Shown: positions 34,501 to 46,860 of the stretch, one piece after another
Layout: every line of letters starts with the position of its first letter
How positions within the stretch are numbered: the stretch's first letter is position 1
Origin: Rhododendron vialii
Taxonomy: Eukaryota; Streptophyta; Magnoliopsida; Ericales; Ericaceae
DNA length: 64,000 bases
Assembly (NCBI RefSeq): GCF_030253575.1
Contig: NC_080561.1
Span: forward strand, 5,261,001-5,325,000
Reading direction: 5' to 3'
The notes under the pieces: model-generated
Told to the model about the DNA's origin: nothing
Databases searched by the model: none
The model's input: the letters and a program-made list of their open reading frames with translations, nothing else
Translations under genes and position numbers: made by a program

Positions 34501-37500
34501 ACTGACAGTGCACTGTTTTTCAGTAATGATAAGCAGAGATACTGCTTGATGGCGTTAAGGAACCTGAACAAAGGAAAAACAGAAACGTTAAAGACATTTA
34601 AATTTCATAACAGAAATATGAGAATCTTCATGTGACAAATCAAAACCACGGAATGAAACCACTACAATCAGTAACAAAACCAATAACAACAGGGCAATTG
34701 ACAGGTCTACCAATTGCCAAAAAAATGAACTACTAGAAACACCCCATCCACATTGCGAAGCAGGAATCTAATAGTAAGAATCAAATAAAAAAGGAACATG
34801 TTCTTGGTATGGTCAAAGGCTACCCTTACATCACTCCCCTGTTTTGAGTGTTTTCTGCTTATAAAACACTTGATCTCAAATAAGGATCTTTTCAAGGCTA
34901 CTAAAATCAAATCAATTGTGGGAACTTGTGTGCTCAGCAGGTCAGCCTTTGAAGATGCTCTAATCGATTTCTTCCAAAGTACTCCCTCTGTCCCCATTTA
35001 ATGGTCCCAATTAGCACTTTTTGTCGTCCTAAAAAGATTGTCCCATTTCGAAACTGTGGGCAATAATTGATTTCCTCTTTTACCCTTCCATTTTTAAAAT
35101 TGTAGTACTAGACTACTAGTAAAGTAAGAAAAAACAATGATTGAAGGGTAAAGTGAGAAAAACTAGTTTAAAAAAATGTAATGATGGTGTCCCCTTATTT
35201 AGTTGGAATCCCCAAAAGAGACCATTAAATAGGGACGGAGAGAGTAATAGCTACTCATAAGAAGTACGAATTTTCTAGAACTATAAACTAAAAGCATAAG
35301 GTCCCCAAGATACCATCTTTTTTGAACTTACCATCTCTAGAAAAACATCACTATCATAGGCAAAACTATACCGGAGGAATTTGAAGTCCAACATAAGCTG
35401 AAAAAGAAGAGTTCCTGGTCAATTTATCCAGGAGTGTTGGAGTTATAATGTGTTGCATCAGAAGCTCGAGTTTTTTTGGCAAGAACCCAAGATGACACTC
35501 GTGATGCCTAATAATCACTTCACCATCCTCTTAAATCCTCATACCTCTCCACATGAAGTAAGGTATTCTCAAAACAAAAAAGGGGGGGTGACCCCTTATA
35601 AATACCCTGATGTTAAGTATCATCGGGCAGTGATTCGACACGGGCTTCGAGAACAGTCTGAACCATGTTTGAGAAATATTCCGCCAAGTCTGTGAGACGG
35701 GAAGAAAATCAAGCTTGACAAAGAAGGCTGGCACTGTCCCCTGCACTAAGTGAAAGGGCCATTCTGGAGAGGAGGATCAACCGATTCTTTATCTTCGATA
35801 AGAGAGGGAAAAAGCCGCATAGCTCCCCACATTTAAATCACCTCTAATGCCTCAATGAACACCCCGACAAAACGCCAAGCTATCCGGCTCATCCCAAAAG
35901 TCCTTCCTCTCAGCCCAATCATTTGACCATATTCTACAGTGAACTCCCATCGTGAACCATCTCCAAATGCCTAAACATTCAACTCACCCAAATCTCCCAT
36001 TTGAGAACCACAAACCTCTCCTACGTCGCTATGCTCCCTACAGCACTACCAAGAGCTGGAGCCTGGAAGTTGGGACCAACCAGTAAAGGGTTCCCTTTTC
36101 TCCCTTCCCCTCACAATATGCCCAACAAGCACTCCAATTTGGTCCCTTGAAGGCATACCACATAGGCCATCTTATGATTCTAATCCCTCAGAATGGATTT
36201 CTCCCTTCGAATTTATACCCCTTACGTTTAAGACATTATTTTAAATTCATTTCAACGAAGCACAGACCACGCTCTGCCCTTAGTTATCGATCCCAAGTCA
36301 ATGCAAGGCATAGATTGTTTAGAATCCGATAAAGAACACAATCCCACATTGCTTGGGCATGTAATGGGGATCACTTAATATAATGCCAGGGCTCTCCTAC
36401 TAATAGCTTAAGCTTTTGGGTTGGATATCAATATCCATAGTATCAAAGTGGGGTCATTCCATGCCACATCATAAATATTTTACAATCTACACCCAACAAC
36501 GACAGACCCAACAAAAAGGTTGCACGATGATTGACCTGAAAAGAGGCTACACATGCTAGACATCAACGCGGCTGCACGCGAGAGGGGATGTTAAGGTACA
36601 CAATCTCAAATTGATCGGGTATAGAATGGGCGATCACTTAATATAATGTTGGGACAATACCTAATAGCTTAAGCTTTTGAGTTAGATATAAAGTTGCTCC
36701 ATAAACCATGCTTTTAATGATAACCAAAAATGATAAGGGGCAAATGGAAAAGACTTATGGTTGAGCACTGTAAAAAAGCGTTGAGGAAATGACGACCTAG
36801 AAAATCAAACACGGAAAAACGCGGGAATAATATATTAAAAGGATGGCTGTGCGATCATACACCCTAATGCAGGGTCTCAAACCTAGAAAGCTCTTTTTTG
36901 CTAGGCCACTAAACTTCAAAATTTTCAGCCAATTCCAGCTCTTTCTCGAGGCATAATTTGCATGCCACAAGTCCACAAATCACAATATCCCCAGTTACAA
37001 AACAACAATGACTGTCCTAACATAAAGCTGCTAGCAGTACGTGCAAGAAGAGAATAAATGAGTAACATAAAACAGTTGAATGGCAACAACTTAAAACACA
37101 AACATGATATGGTCACAACATGAGGCTAAAGTTAGAAACTTCGATTGTATTTTCCAAACGACTTACCTCTCATTTGTGCGCCAAATCGGACCCGCGTTAT
37201 CCATAATTACCTTTAGCAGCTCCAGAGACAATATCTTCCCTCTAAGAAGAATCTGATCATCAGGATTCTCTTGCGACGAGTACTTCATCGACAACTTACA
37301 CAAATTCTTGAAAACCAAAAACCCATCCTCGGTAATCTTACTCCCACCACTGGAATCCACTCCATCATTCGACTCACCATTGCCCAACCCCTCCTTCCCC
37401 TCCCCCGTCGACTCAACTCGCATCGATATTTTCGAATCCACAACAACCCCTTCATTATTCACTTGCACGACCTCATTAATAAAGTTCTGAACAAACTGTA

Positions 37501-38191
37501 CAGAACTCCCTTCATTCAAGTTCCTATCAGTAAACTCCAACAAATCCGAAACAGGCACCGTATTAAACCCAACAACCAACGAATCCTCCTCGAGCCGGGC
37601 AAAAATGATAACCATCATCTGCGCGAGGACTGCCTTCGCGCAGATCTGATTAGTCCCGTTCAACCCGCCAAGGTACACATTATAACAAGTCCTTACAACA
37701 TGAACAAGGCAATCACCCCTGATCAAAACACAGGGAGATCTAACGGCCGACAGCAACACTTTCAAAACGCCCAGCTCCACCGCCTCCTCCCCTGCCCCGG
37801 CACACTTGCAGACGGAGGCGATCAACCGGGACGCAATGAGGGATGGGGACAGGTCAATTTCGCAGCGAAAAAGGCCGTGAGAAAACAACCTGTAGACGCA
37901 GTCAAGGGCGGGCTCGACGACCTTGGGGGAGGCGGAGTCGAGGGCGAGGAGGAGGGGGTGGAGGACGAGTTCGGCGTCGGCCGGTACGAGGCCGAGGAGA
38001 GGGGAAGGGGACAGGGGATCGGGGGCGGAGTCGGTCAGGGTTTGGAGCTTGTCGAGGGCGGACTTGGAGGCGGAGACGAGGTTGGAGTGTTTGCGCCAGG
38101 CGACGTTCTTGATGATCTTGTCGAGGGAGGGGCCGAGGATGCGGCCGCATTGGGAGGGGCCGCCTAGGGTTTGCTGCTGCGAAGATGACAT
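25554..38191 (-). CDS. BIG1: Brefeldin A-inhibited guanine nucleotide-exchange protein (BIG1 type), complete
   Basis: Minus strand; exons 38191-37167, 34563-34246, 32938-32605, 32352-31930, 31724-31435, 30977-30704, 29267-28777, 28600-28279, 27821-27464, 27058-26382 and 26174-25554; 5133 nt, 1710 aa (Arabidopsis BIG1 is slightly shorter). Order: DCB region ([15 protein letters not shown]), HUS box region ([16 protein letters not shown]), the Sec7 catalytic domain at ~580-765, then HDS regions. The Sec7 domain contains YLGERE, the glutamate-finger stretch [20 protein letters not shown] and [12 protein letters not shown]. It activates ARF GTPases at the trans-Golgi network for late-secretory and vacuolar traffic. 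Met at the IMLNTD position is the residue linked to brefeldin A sensitivity in GNOM, so sensitivity is inferred. Start: the only Met upstream in the family pattern MSSSQ. Introns 1 and 6 carry transposons; no exon is damaged. BIG1 versus its close paralogue BIG4 is not certain. Confidence 0.94.
29370..30257. mobile_element. TIR element with captured gene fragment, in ARF-GEF intron 6
   Basis: The left end GGGGGCGTTCCA and the right end, complement of GGTGGCGTTCCA, are inverted. Further in, AAAGTTCTTTTTT occurs on the left and its complement AAAAAAGAACTTT on the right. It is about 890 bp with no transposase. The interior carries a GC-rich fragment of an unrelated gene (29832-29957), the hallmark of Pack-type elements. 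No clear target duplication was found (CTATATGCA versus GCAATATTT), so the class is open. Confidence 0.55.
29832..29957 (+). pseudogene. Captured 5' fragment of a USP-domain protein kinase gene
   Basis: From ATG 29832 a 41-codon frame reads through a Gly-rich start into [20 protein letters not shown] and LVKV, then hits TAG. Directly after the stop, in the same frame, comes SGDRV. The pattern [20 protein letters not shown] followed by GDRV is the start of the universal-stress-protein (adenine nucleotide alpha-hydrolase-like) domain that begins a group of plant receptor-like cytoplasmic kinases. No kinase domain follows. It runs antisense to the host gene inside its intron. The family call rests on remembered consensus. 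Confidence 0.6.
34982..35244. mobile_element. Stowaway-type MITE in ARF-GEF intron 1
   Basis: The ends CTCCCTCTGTCCC and GGGACGGAGAGAG are inverted, with TA on both sides. ATTTAATGGTCCCAATT near the left end pairs with ACCATTAAAT near the right end. Confidence 0.9.
36330..36700. repeat. Two diverged copies of a dispersed repeat in ARF-GEF intron 1
   Basis: GATCACTTAATATAATG followed by TAATAGCTTAAGCTTTTG occurs at ~36370-36420 and again at ~36630-36680, each preceded by a TGGGCATGTAATGG/GGGTATAGAATGG-like phrase. This is probably decayed retroelement sequence; no ends defined. Confidence 0.5.
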
Positions 38192-38528
38192 TTTTGTCCT
38201 TTTTTTCTGGTCCGGTTTCGTGGTGGTGACTAGCGCTCTGGAGATCTAGCTGATTCTAATCTGGTGATTGAATGCATGTGGAATGAGAAGAAGGGATCGA
38301 CGAGTTTTCACGGACGTGTAAGAGAATTGAGGTGGAGAGAGAGAGAGGCGGAGAAAGAGAGAGAGAGAGGCTACCTCTCCGACGAAGTGTGATTGAGGAA
38401 GAAGCTATTGCCTATTGGCTTGTAGAATTGTTAATTGGATTCAGGCGGAATTGTCGTCGTTGTCACATATGGTCATCAGTTGCTGTCGGTGTGTAGTCCG
38501 ATGATCGGGTAGATCTAAACGGGGGAGA

Positions 38529-38578
<50 letters not shown>

Positions 38579-38640
38579 AATTTTTTGGAATAGATGATAA
38601 AGATTTTTAATTTTTTGGAATAGATGATAAAAATTTGTTG
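38192..38640 (-). promoter_or_regulatory. ARF-GEF 5' leader and promoter region with GA tracts
   Basis: GA runs at about 38337-38368 and 38531-38573 precede the gene. No TATA box was seen. Just upstream, ATTTTTAATTTTTTGGAATAGATGATAAA is duplicated in tandem (~38574-38630; two units of about 29 bp). Confidence 0.4.
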
Positions 38641-39180
38641 TCCTGAAAGCTAAAAATTATTTGGCGGCCTCCTGATATCGTCGTCGTGGCGCTGAACACC
38701 ATTATCCACTGCATATTTTTGCAAGGCTCTATATTAAGTGTATGAATTTAACGAAAACGTGTGGTGAGTAAGGGTGTTAAAGCATTACGTGGCGATGCCC
38801 GAAGACAGCCAAATAATTACTCCCTGGGAGTGTTCGTCTTAGGGAAATTTGAAGAGAAATTACAATCATTTATATAGTGTTTATTTTTTAAGCACTATCA
38901 TAAGACATTTTAATTAGGAACGATGAATAATCCGAACAGTTGATTGTTGAAACGTGGTTTGAGAATTTTATCGGGCTTGGAAAATATGTTTATACGTTTG
39001 ACTTGCTTATGAAGCGAGTTGCTAATTTCAAACTGGGTTTAATCGTGTTGCCGTCAAGTACCTTGAATATTTAGACATCCGAAGTCGGACGAGTCGAATA
39101 GAATCTTGGGTTGAGCTTGATTTGAAAGTTAACAAGCTCCAAACAAATATTCAATTTTGATTTATTTATGTAGCAAACTG
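38640..39180. other. Intergenic, no gene seen
   Basis: AT-rich spacer with no paired termini or coding signal. Confidence 0.35.
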
Positions 39181-39183
39181 AGG

Positions 39184-39557
39184 GTGGGTTTAGATTGGAA
39201 AGTTACGTAACTTATTTTTTTTGTCTTTATTTGAATTTTTTTGCGTCAAACTTTTATGATTTATTGATTCATCTTGACGAAAAGAATCGAAAAGTAAAAT
39301 TTTTTGATCAAAACTTAGTAATTTTTTGAATAAAGACAAAAATAAGTCAAAAATATATTTTTTAAACTTATTTTTGTCGTTTTAAAAAAAATTATGAGTT
39401 TCGATCAAAATTTATATTTTCCCGATTCTTCGCGATTCATCTCGCGAAGATGAATTAATAAGTCACAAAAGTTTGACGCAAAATTAACAAATGCGAATTT
39501 TTTTTAATAGAAACAAAAAAATAAGTTACTATTTGACTTTTAAAGCCGAGTCCACCC
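39184..39557. mobile_element. Foldback MITE
   Basis: GGGTGGGTTTAGATTGGAAA on the left pairs loosely with the complement of GGGTGGACTCGGCTTTAAAA on the right. Inner blocks pair better (AAGTTACGTAACTTATTTTT with AAAAATAAGTTACTATTTGA; GCGTCAAACTTTTATGA with the complement of AGTTTGACGC). A-, T- and TCGCGA-rich interior, non-coding. Confidence 0.55.
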
Positions 39558-40143
39558 TAATTTGGATCCAATTTCAAACAAGTTTTCAAACTAAGTGAAC
39601 ACATGTTCGAATCAAAATGAGTTTTTTTTTTCTCTTTACAGTTTCGAAAATGGAGTGAATTTAAAAGGCTGTATATAATCTAGTTACGAAAAACTTTACC
39701 AAAGTATGCACGCTACTAATTAATCTTTTTTTTTTTTTTTTTGAAAACTACTAATTAATCAATCAATTTCATGAAAACAAAAGTTGGTGAAAAAAGGGGT
39801 GTATGCAGAACGGGGTGAATGTTAGGTATGTCAGTGTAATTAATGCTTTATTTATTCTTTAATCGATAACCCCTTGACATTTTGCATGTTCAACGATTCC
39901 TATCGAGGATCAAAAAAAAAATTAAAAAAATAAACGATTCCTATCCAATGTCAAAACTCATTAAACCAATAAATATATGGGAGGATTATGTACTCGTATA
40001 GAAGTTTGGGGTATGTCATACAAAACATAATTAATACGATACATATGAAAACTAGTGTCCAATGAAAGAAAAATAAAGCGTTTAGATTCACAGTGTTGTG
40101 AATCTAAATGTTTTGTATCCTATTATATTTGCATACAAAAAGT

Positions 40144-40366
40144 AAGGTTCTGTTTGGAAAAGTTTTTATTTTTAATTTTTGTTTTCGATATTCTTGAAAC
40201 AAGCACTATAAATATGTTTGTATTACTGTTTTTGTTTGTCATAATCAACTCCACTAGTTTATGGAAATTCTAAAAACACAAAAATTGAGTTTTTATTTGT
40301 TTTGAAAACACTTTCGGCAACCCAAAAATAAATAAACTAAAAGTCAAAAACTATATGGCCACCAAA
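40144..40366. mobile_element. Small hAT-like MITE (tentative)
   Basis: GGTTCTGTTTGGAAAAG on the left and CCACCAAACATTG on the right are weakly inverted, with TTGTTTTGAAAACA-type sequence inside. Target duplication not clear. Confidence 0.35.
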
Positions 40367-40660
40367 CATTGTCGGAAGGGATTGCATTTTATGAAATAAA
40401 GGCGGGCACTGAATGTCTGACATCGAAAAACATTTGACACGGGAACAACAGATGGGAAGTGCGTGTTTTGGTTTGGAGGTTTGGTAGGGTACGGCCGGAT
40501 ACCCTAAGGACTTAATATCATTTTCTAGGATTTACGAGTAGCTCCTGTCATACTGGTGTCTGTTCTTATATGTGGATTTTCTATATGTTTGATGGTAAAA
40601 TGAATTGAATGATGACAGCAATCCCATTTTGGGATATTGGAAACGGAAATTCTAATCTTA

Positions 40661-40976
40661 TGGAAGATTTGCAAGGAACTACGTAAGGAAAAACGCATTT
40701 AGGCCGATTCCGGATCCCACAAAAATCTTAAAAAATCTAACGGACATCGGTGAGTATTACTTTTGAATTTGTAGGGCGAACTTTTTCGCCTTATGAATCC
40801 AAGTTCGCCCTACGAATCCAAAAGTAATACTTACCGATATCCATTAGAGCTGATTTTTTACAAGGCTTCATAAAACAATATTCAAAAATTTATGGATATT
40901 TTTCTAGATTTTTGTAGAACCCGGAATGGGTTCAAACGCGTTTTTTCTTACGTGATTCCCTGCAAATCTTCCTTGC
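40661..40976. mobile_element. Long-armed foldback element
   Basis: The outer arms pair over ~60 bp: GGAAGATTTGCAAGGAAC..ACGTAAGGAAAAACGC on the left against the complement of GGAAGATTTGCAGGGAATC..ACGTAAGAAAAAACGC on the right. An inner palindrome near 40745-40850 pairs GGTGAGTATTACTTTTG with CAAAAGTAATACTTACC and GTAGGGCGAACTT with AAGTTCGCCCTAC. A partial copy of the outer arm occurs at 53980-54030. Confidence 0.65.
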
Positions 40977-40999
40977 GAATAGCAGTGCTCGGAATGACC

Positions 41000-42660
41000 A
41001 CTGTATATCGTAATTGTTACTGAATTGATTTTGTGTTTATGAAACCCTTTTAGAATGACGTGGGTAAGATTAGCGCTACCAGTGTTTTGTTGGTTAATAA
41101 TATTCGGTGGTTGATGTGCTGCGGTTTAATAAGCATTCTATTTGACATGTAATAATTTAGAATTAGTGGCTCAATAGCCGTGGGCCATTGTGTTGTAATT
41201 TTAATGTCGTTAGCCGAGTTTTTTTTTTTTTATCACCATCGTTAGGCGAGTATATACCCCGATTTCACGTTAGACAGCTCTGAATATATTTTCATGCTTT
41301 TGTTTATCAATTTTTATGAAACTTTGAAAGAATTTTGTAGATTGGAGATAAGTAAAAGCCTGAGATGATTCTAAAATTACTGGCTGGTCATGAATTCTTA
41401 TCCTTTAGTTTTGGATCATGACAATATTTTAGCGGCCTATTTGTAAATGTTAAAGATCCAGTGTGCCCTAGATTTAAAAAAATAATAATCTCATATTAGG
41501 GCTAAATTCAGAGGATTAATTGGGTCTTTCTCTGTTTCATGTATATGACTTATAAGTACTAATTTTCTCTTTGTTCAATCTCAAAAGTTTTCCGGTGCAA
41601 AAAAAAAAAAGGTCTAAAGTTTCCGGAATATGTCGCCAATGTGCTTTGTAGGTTCCCTATTCCGAAATCATTTGAGTCACTGAATCGACTCCGAATGAAA
41701 GATAAGTACCTAAAACGGGTCAATTTTTTCCGAAAGAGGTTCTTAGATTGCCTAAGCTTGAACTCCAAGACAATCTTCTCTCTACGGCATTTCCACAAAC
41801 AAATTCAATATCTCAATCTCGGACAACTCAGTCCGTTCAATAACCAACTCATTAGGCTGGTGCCGCTGAGTGTCGAAACTTCTCTGGCGCATAGAAGCTT
41901 CTAATCGACGGGAATCAAATTTAGGGTCCAATCTCACCTCGAATCGCGCAATTGCAGCAGCTTTCCATATTGATTTCAGCCACAACAGCTCATCCGGCCC
42001 AATCACACTGTAAATCAGCCACTGTGACCGGTCAAGTCAATGATTGATACCATTTTTTCATCAAGGCGATTTTATGTTTGCATATATGCAGGAGTTTCTC
42101 ATGTTTCGGGATGAAAAATGCTAAGTACAAAGAAAATGTTCTGAAATTTTCGAGCGTTTCAACTGTTCTGGACCAAATCATTGATTTCAAGTTTCAATTC
42201 AGAACGTGATCAAGAAAGGGGTCTCGATCTACTCACAAGAAGTTTGGTGAGAATTTTGTATCTCACATTACACAGACCAAGGCCTGAAGTTAGTAATGGT
42301 CTCAACTCTCAAGGCAGTCCACCTTAGGTATGAGTAGGGGTGGGAATTTATCACATGACTCGAACATGAAACAAAGTTATCGAGTTAGGGTTGACCATTT
42401 CTGACACGAAACACGTATATGACATGATCAAAGAACACGATTGCTAAACAGGTTGGGTTCGTGTTCAACCCGCATAACCCGAAGGACACAGTTAACCCGT
42501 TTATCTATTCGTGTCGACAAGTTAACCCGAGCTCGACCCGAACATGACATGGTTAACTCGCTCTGTACCTGTCAATTTGTGTCGTGTCAACTCGAACCAG
42601 ACAAGAAAAATTTGGTAAAACAATTAGATTGCACATAGCCAAAAAATAATCTGGCTTAAT
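41000..42660. other. Intergenic, decayed repeats only
   Basis: No gene recognised. At 42330-42600 GTTAACCCG, ACCCGAACATGACA and CGTGTCAA motifs recur in the style of a decayed dispersed plant repeat. Confidence 0.4.
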
Positions 42661-42663
42661 TAC

Positions 42664-42929
42664 TTGGGGGGTGTTTGGGAGGCCCATTTTCCCATTTTCC
42701 GATTCTGGGTGTTCGGCTAAGAATCACAAAATCCATTCCAAGAGAATGAGTTCTCTGCTTTGAAGGATAGAGAAGAGAAGTGAAAAAGAGGGGATTAAGA
42801 GCTTTTCTCATTTTCCGTTTCTCATTTTCAATCGGCCGCCACACAAAAAGACTAATATACCCTCTCTATTCTTCGATACTACCCAAAAACCCCTCATCTT
42901 CCACCACAAGAAGGGGGGGGGGGGGGGGG

Positions 42930-42964
<35 letters not shown>

Positions 42965-43523
42965 GCAGAGGCTTGAACCGATTGGAAAATCTTCCCATTC
43001 TCCTTCACCTCTTCATGTCCTCACCATAATTCTTTTTGTTGGCAAATTGCAAAGGAAATTGAAGAGAGGCTTGAACCGATTGCACACCACGATTGGGAAA
43101 TTCGTATGGAGAAATCCAAAGCTGCAATTTTTTCTAATTTGGTGTGGAAAAAGGCAACTGAATTTTGAAGACTTGAAGCTAGGGGGGGTTGGGTTAATGG
43201 AAGAAAGGAATTGCAGAGGGCAGGTGTTGAAAAATGCATGGGAGGCAGAGGATCTCTCCTCCATTTTCTCATCACCAGAATACAAAAGGGTGAGTGTTTG
43301 CCAATTTGTTGGTAAATGAGCCATAATAGTTCTAGGGGTAACAAAGTAAAAATTCAATCCATAATTCATTTTTATCACATATCTCTCAAACACTATTCCT
43401 ACTGTAAAATGTATTCTGCACCTATCATCCTAATACTCTATCAGATTCAAAATATATTCTAACCATAATCCAAAAAATCAAAAAGCCAAAAAGCCAAAAA
43501 GTAATATCCCAAACACCTCCTTA
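42664..43523. mobile_element. TIR element (~860 bp) near the permease 3' side
   Basis: GGGTGTTTGGGA near the left end is inverted as TCCCAAACACCTCC at the right end. The interior holds a G-run (42905-42932) fused to a GA repeat (42933-42961), and ~200 bp of better-mixed, coding-like sequence at 43060-43300 (RGLNRLHTTIGKFVWRNPK in one frame). No transposase; the coding-like part was not identified and could be a captured fragment. Confidence 0.5.
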
Positions 43524-43764
43524 ACCAAAACACTCCAAAATTGCTAGGAGAATAGATCGAAGTATTTGAATTACATCAATTTTGACACAAGTTCACAATC
43601 ACTTTAAACCCACCTGATTAAGCCATTATGGAGACAAATAAGTAAATAAAGAACTCTATTTTAAGGCAAAAATAAACAATCTTTAGTTTTTAAGCGTACA
43701 AGAGTACTGGCTACCGAAGCTAACCTGGTCGATCAAAGAGCACAATCGTAATTTCAATTAATTA

Positions 43765-44563
43765 GATAACATTTACAACAATTGGAGCAAACCCTTTGCT
43801 ACATCACATCTAGAACAAACATCTGTACTAGCTATATGTTCCGATATCAAAACAAAAATACCAGACACAACCAGCTATATATATAATCTCATTGATTGTT
43901 TTTTTAGGGCAAAAACCCATGCATTATATTCCCCTTTCTAATTTGTGGGAGCTTTGTACTATACTTTTTCAGCTCAACTTAGCACTAATGAGTCCTTGAA
44001 CTGAACCAATTAAGGCCAATATTGACACAATCAAGCAAGCAATGCTGACAGTTTGAAGAACAACCCATTTAGTTGTCCAAGACCCAATCTTCCTCTGCAC
44101 AAAGTACATTTCCACTGGGAAATATATCGCCAGTGGCCAAAAGTTGAATGCCCCCAGCACCCCCAAAACTTGGTTGAAGTAAGGAAAGATTATTGCAATT
44201 ACAGTGGACGATACAACGTAAGCAGTCCTAAAACATAGCCTCAGAGGATTCAACTGAAATGCTGGAATCAATGGGAGTTTTAAGGAGTAGAAATTGTTTA
44301 CAAATCCGCTGTTTGGAAACTTCCCACCGAACCATCCTTCCACAAACGCAAAAACCGGCTGGCTGTACACCTAAAAAAACAAATGCCAAATTGGCCTCAG
44401 TGTTAGTACTTGCGATATCTAAATTGGAAGAAAAAACCATGTAGGTTGGTTTTCGGATATCAGTCCATTTGTTCCAAACCAACGTTAATCATTTGTATAC
44501 CTATGTCAATGTCTATCAATTTCGTCTTTCGGGTATAGTCCATTTCTTGCAAATGAACATTAA
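43765..44563. repeat. Permease 3' segment shared with 52807-53630 (copy A)
   Basis: Similarity to 52807-53630 covers the permease 3' flank, its last exon and the start of its last intron, from ATAACATTTACAA to about CTTGCAAATGAAC. It is the left half of the inferred duplicated permease-polygalacturonase block. Confidence 0.75.
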
Positions 44564-46860
44564 TCATGTGTATTCTTATGTCAAGACAATTTCGTCTTTC
44601 GGGATCAGTCCATTCTTTTAACCATTTGGCTTACATTGGTGGGACTGGAGTGGTCTCAAACCGCTCAACAACTGTGCCATAGCCACATAAAGTCCACCCC
44701 AAAATCTGCATTCTAGATAATTTTTGATGGAATTTTTTGGCGTAATAGATTTTTGTGCATCTCAAGCATTATGCACTTGAATTACTATTTTCCCAAGCAT
44801 TATATGCAATCAAATTGTCGTGTGACAGCGATACCTGATATCCTCCAACTAGGTGCAGAACAATGCAAGCATTGGCGAAATCAACGAGCCAGTAAGGCTC
44901 GTAGAACCCGAATCCTGTCAAGAGGTTCCCCGGTGTGTCACTCCCGAAGGCTGCATATCCAAAGCATCCGCAGCAGAGGTAGAAGAAGGTGGTAATGAAG
45001 ATTGCAGTCGTGGAGGCCTTCTTCATTGTCTTTCTTTCTGGCGGAGGCGATTTCAATGTATCCTATTAAGCACATTGCAAATCAAAAAGTACAATTGCTA
45101 TAATTCAAGTCGTAACGTTTTTCTTTTTTCTTACAAACTCATTTTCTCCAATGCCTGAATTGAGAGTCGGCGTTGCTTGAAACAGGGCCAAAGACTAATA
45201 TTGCACCAAAAAAAACTTCAAACACTGGAGAGTGTACACATAAACACAAACTACATACCTGAATTTCCAGAAGAATGACTGTATATGGATAGGCAAAAGC
45301 AATATCTCCAATGGCCTGAAGGACCAACCATACTTTGTCAGCCGTACTGTCGGCTGCGACTCCTCCTATGCTCCCCTTGATCTCCCTGTTTTCTGCAATT
45401 GCAAAAACAAGAAAACTGAACACACACGCACACAAGAAAAAAAGTTTATGCTACGCGTGGGTCCAAGAACGAAAATTTTATAAACTTAGTTTTTCGAATC
45501 TTTCCGATTCTTCCCTCCACAAGTCTAATGTCCACCAGCCTGCGCAAGACCTTTTGTTTCTTGGCATGTCGATATCTCTAGCTGACCAAAGAAAGGTACA
45601 CTTGAAAGAATTGGGAAAAGAAATTCAAGGCCATACCAACTACTTTTGCGAAGCCAAGTCCCAGTCCTATGAAAGCGTAAGTGAAGGACATGATTGCTGC
45701 TACGATAGAGAGCCATGCCATGTTATGAAAACTCGGTATCTGAGATACGATAATCTGGACACCTCCGAATAGCAGCATATACCTAGTGTCCCCATAGTTG
45801 CAGGGAGCATCGTGGCCTTGCTTGTGGTAACAATTTGATTTTTCAATTGCCCTGCATCAAGAACATAAAAACCAAATATATTTGTACCAAATGCAAATAA
45901 AGAATCGTCTATCTGAACTTACGCTAAAAAGTAAAAACGATGAGAGAGAGACAGAGAGCGTACTTCACACTTGCAGCGGATGTAATAACGTATGCAACTG
46001 CAGTCCCATAAAAGCCCTCGTTCAAAACCACTCCGCATACTCGTTTGTGGTTCTCTCCTGAAGATTAAAGAGTCCAAACCAACCCGTCGTTCGTTAAGGA
46101 ACACATCAATTTTGAACACATTCTGAAGTAAACTGTTAAGTATATAAGCTCGACAGTCTGTTTGGTTGAATCTCGTTCGAGATCAGTTCAAAAGTAAACA
46201 AACTTCATCTCACAAATCTCATTATTCAATCTAGTAATCTACACAATTCAATTCAATTCAATTCAAATACAACCCTAAAAACGCAAGTTTAGTTTTGTAA
46301 CAACTGTCATGTGATTCGATCGGGCGTAAAATGATACGAATTCAAATCAGCGACACGTATGTAAAGGTCAGTGCCACAACTTGCTCATACCTTCATTCGA
46401 AGTGAATGATGATCAAATGTAAAAGGGAAGTGAATAAAACGAGCACTGACCCAAATAGAACTGAACAGCATCCATGTAGGATTTGTTCCGGTCGGGCCCA
46501 CATTCGGGATCAGGAGATCTGTAGCAGTCACAGAGAAGGTTTGCAGAAAGAATGGTGATTGCTGCAAAGACTACCATGATCAGTGGCCCGGCGATCCACC
46601 CTAGCTGAGCTGTGCTCCATGCCAAGGACAGCACTCCTGCCCCTATTATTCCAGTGATTACGTGCGCCACCGCAGTCCATATTGTCCCTGCAATTACATC
46701 AAAGCTCTTAGCCAAAAAGATCAAAAAAAGCTCAAAGAAACAATAAAAAGAGAGATTTACCAGTTCTTTGGAAAGGCTTCTCAGCATCAGTATCACCGAA
46801 GTTTGTCATTAATAATGGGGAATGTTGATCTTCTTCTCCCTCACCAACTAAACTACCCAT
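43969..46860 (-). CDS. Amino acid permease, AAP family, complete (469 aa)
   Basis: Minus strand; exons 46860-46761, 46687-46451, 46057-45964, 45851-45637, 45392-45259, 45062-44835 and 44370-43969; 1410 nt, all GT-AG and in phase. It is a plasma-membrane H+/amino acid symporter of the AAAP superfamily. A short acidic cytosolic N-terminus precedes the family signature GTIWTAVAHVITGIIGAGVL, followed by CYRSPDP-CGxRN, VCG, CxHKxGHDAPC, IGLGLGFAKV, DIAFAYPYTVILLEIQDTL and CFGYAAFGSDTPGNLLTGFG, through to the C-terminal membrane segments. Eleven membrane spans are expected for the family. The length is normal for AAPs. The closest family member cannot be fixed by eye. A broken second copy of the last exon lies at 53.0-53.4 kb beside the polygalacturonase gene. 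Confidence 0.94.

Noticed and set aside
37271..38167. 298-codon open frame on the plus strand
   Set aside because: It is antisense to exon 1 of the BIG gene, whose minus-strand protein matches a known family end to end. The GC-rich exon leaves the opposite strand open by chance.
42780..43319. 179-codon plus-strand frame crossing a G-run and GA repeat
   Set aside because: Half of it translates microsatellite (RERERE). The remainder is not a known protein, so no gene is claimed; it is noted only as possible cargo.
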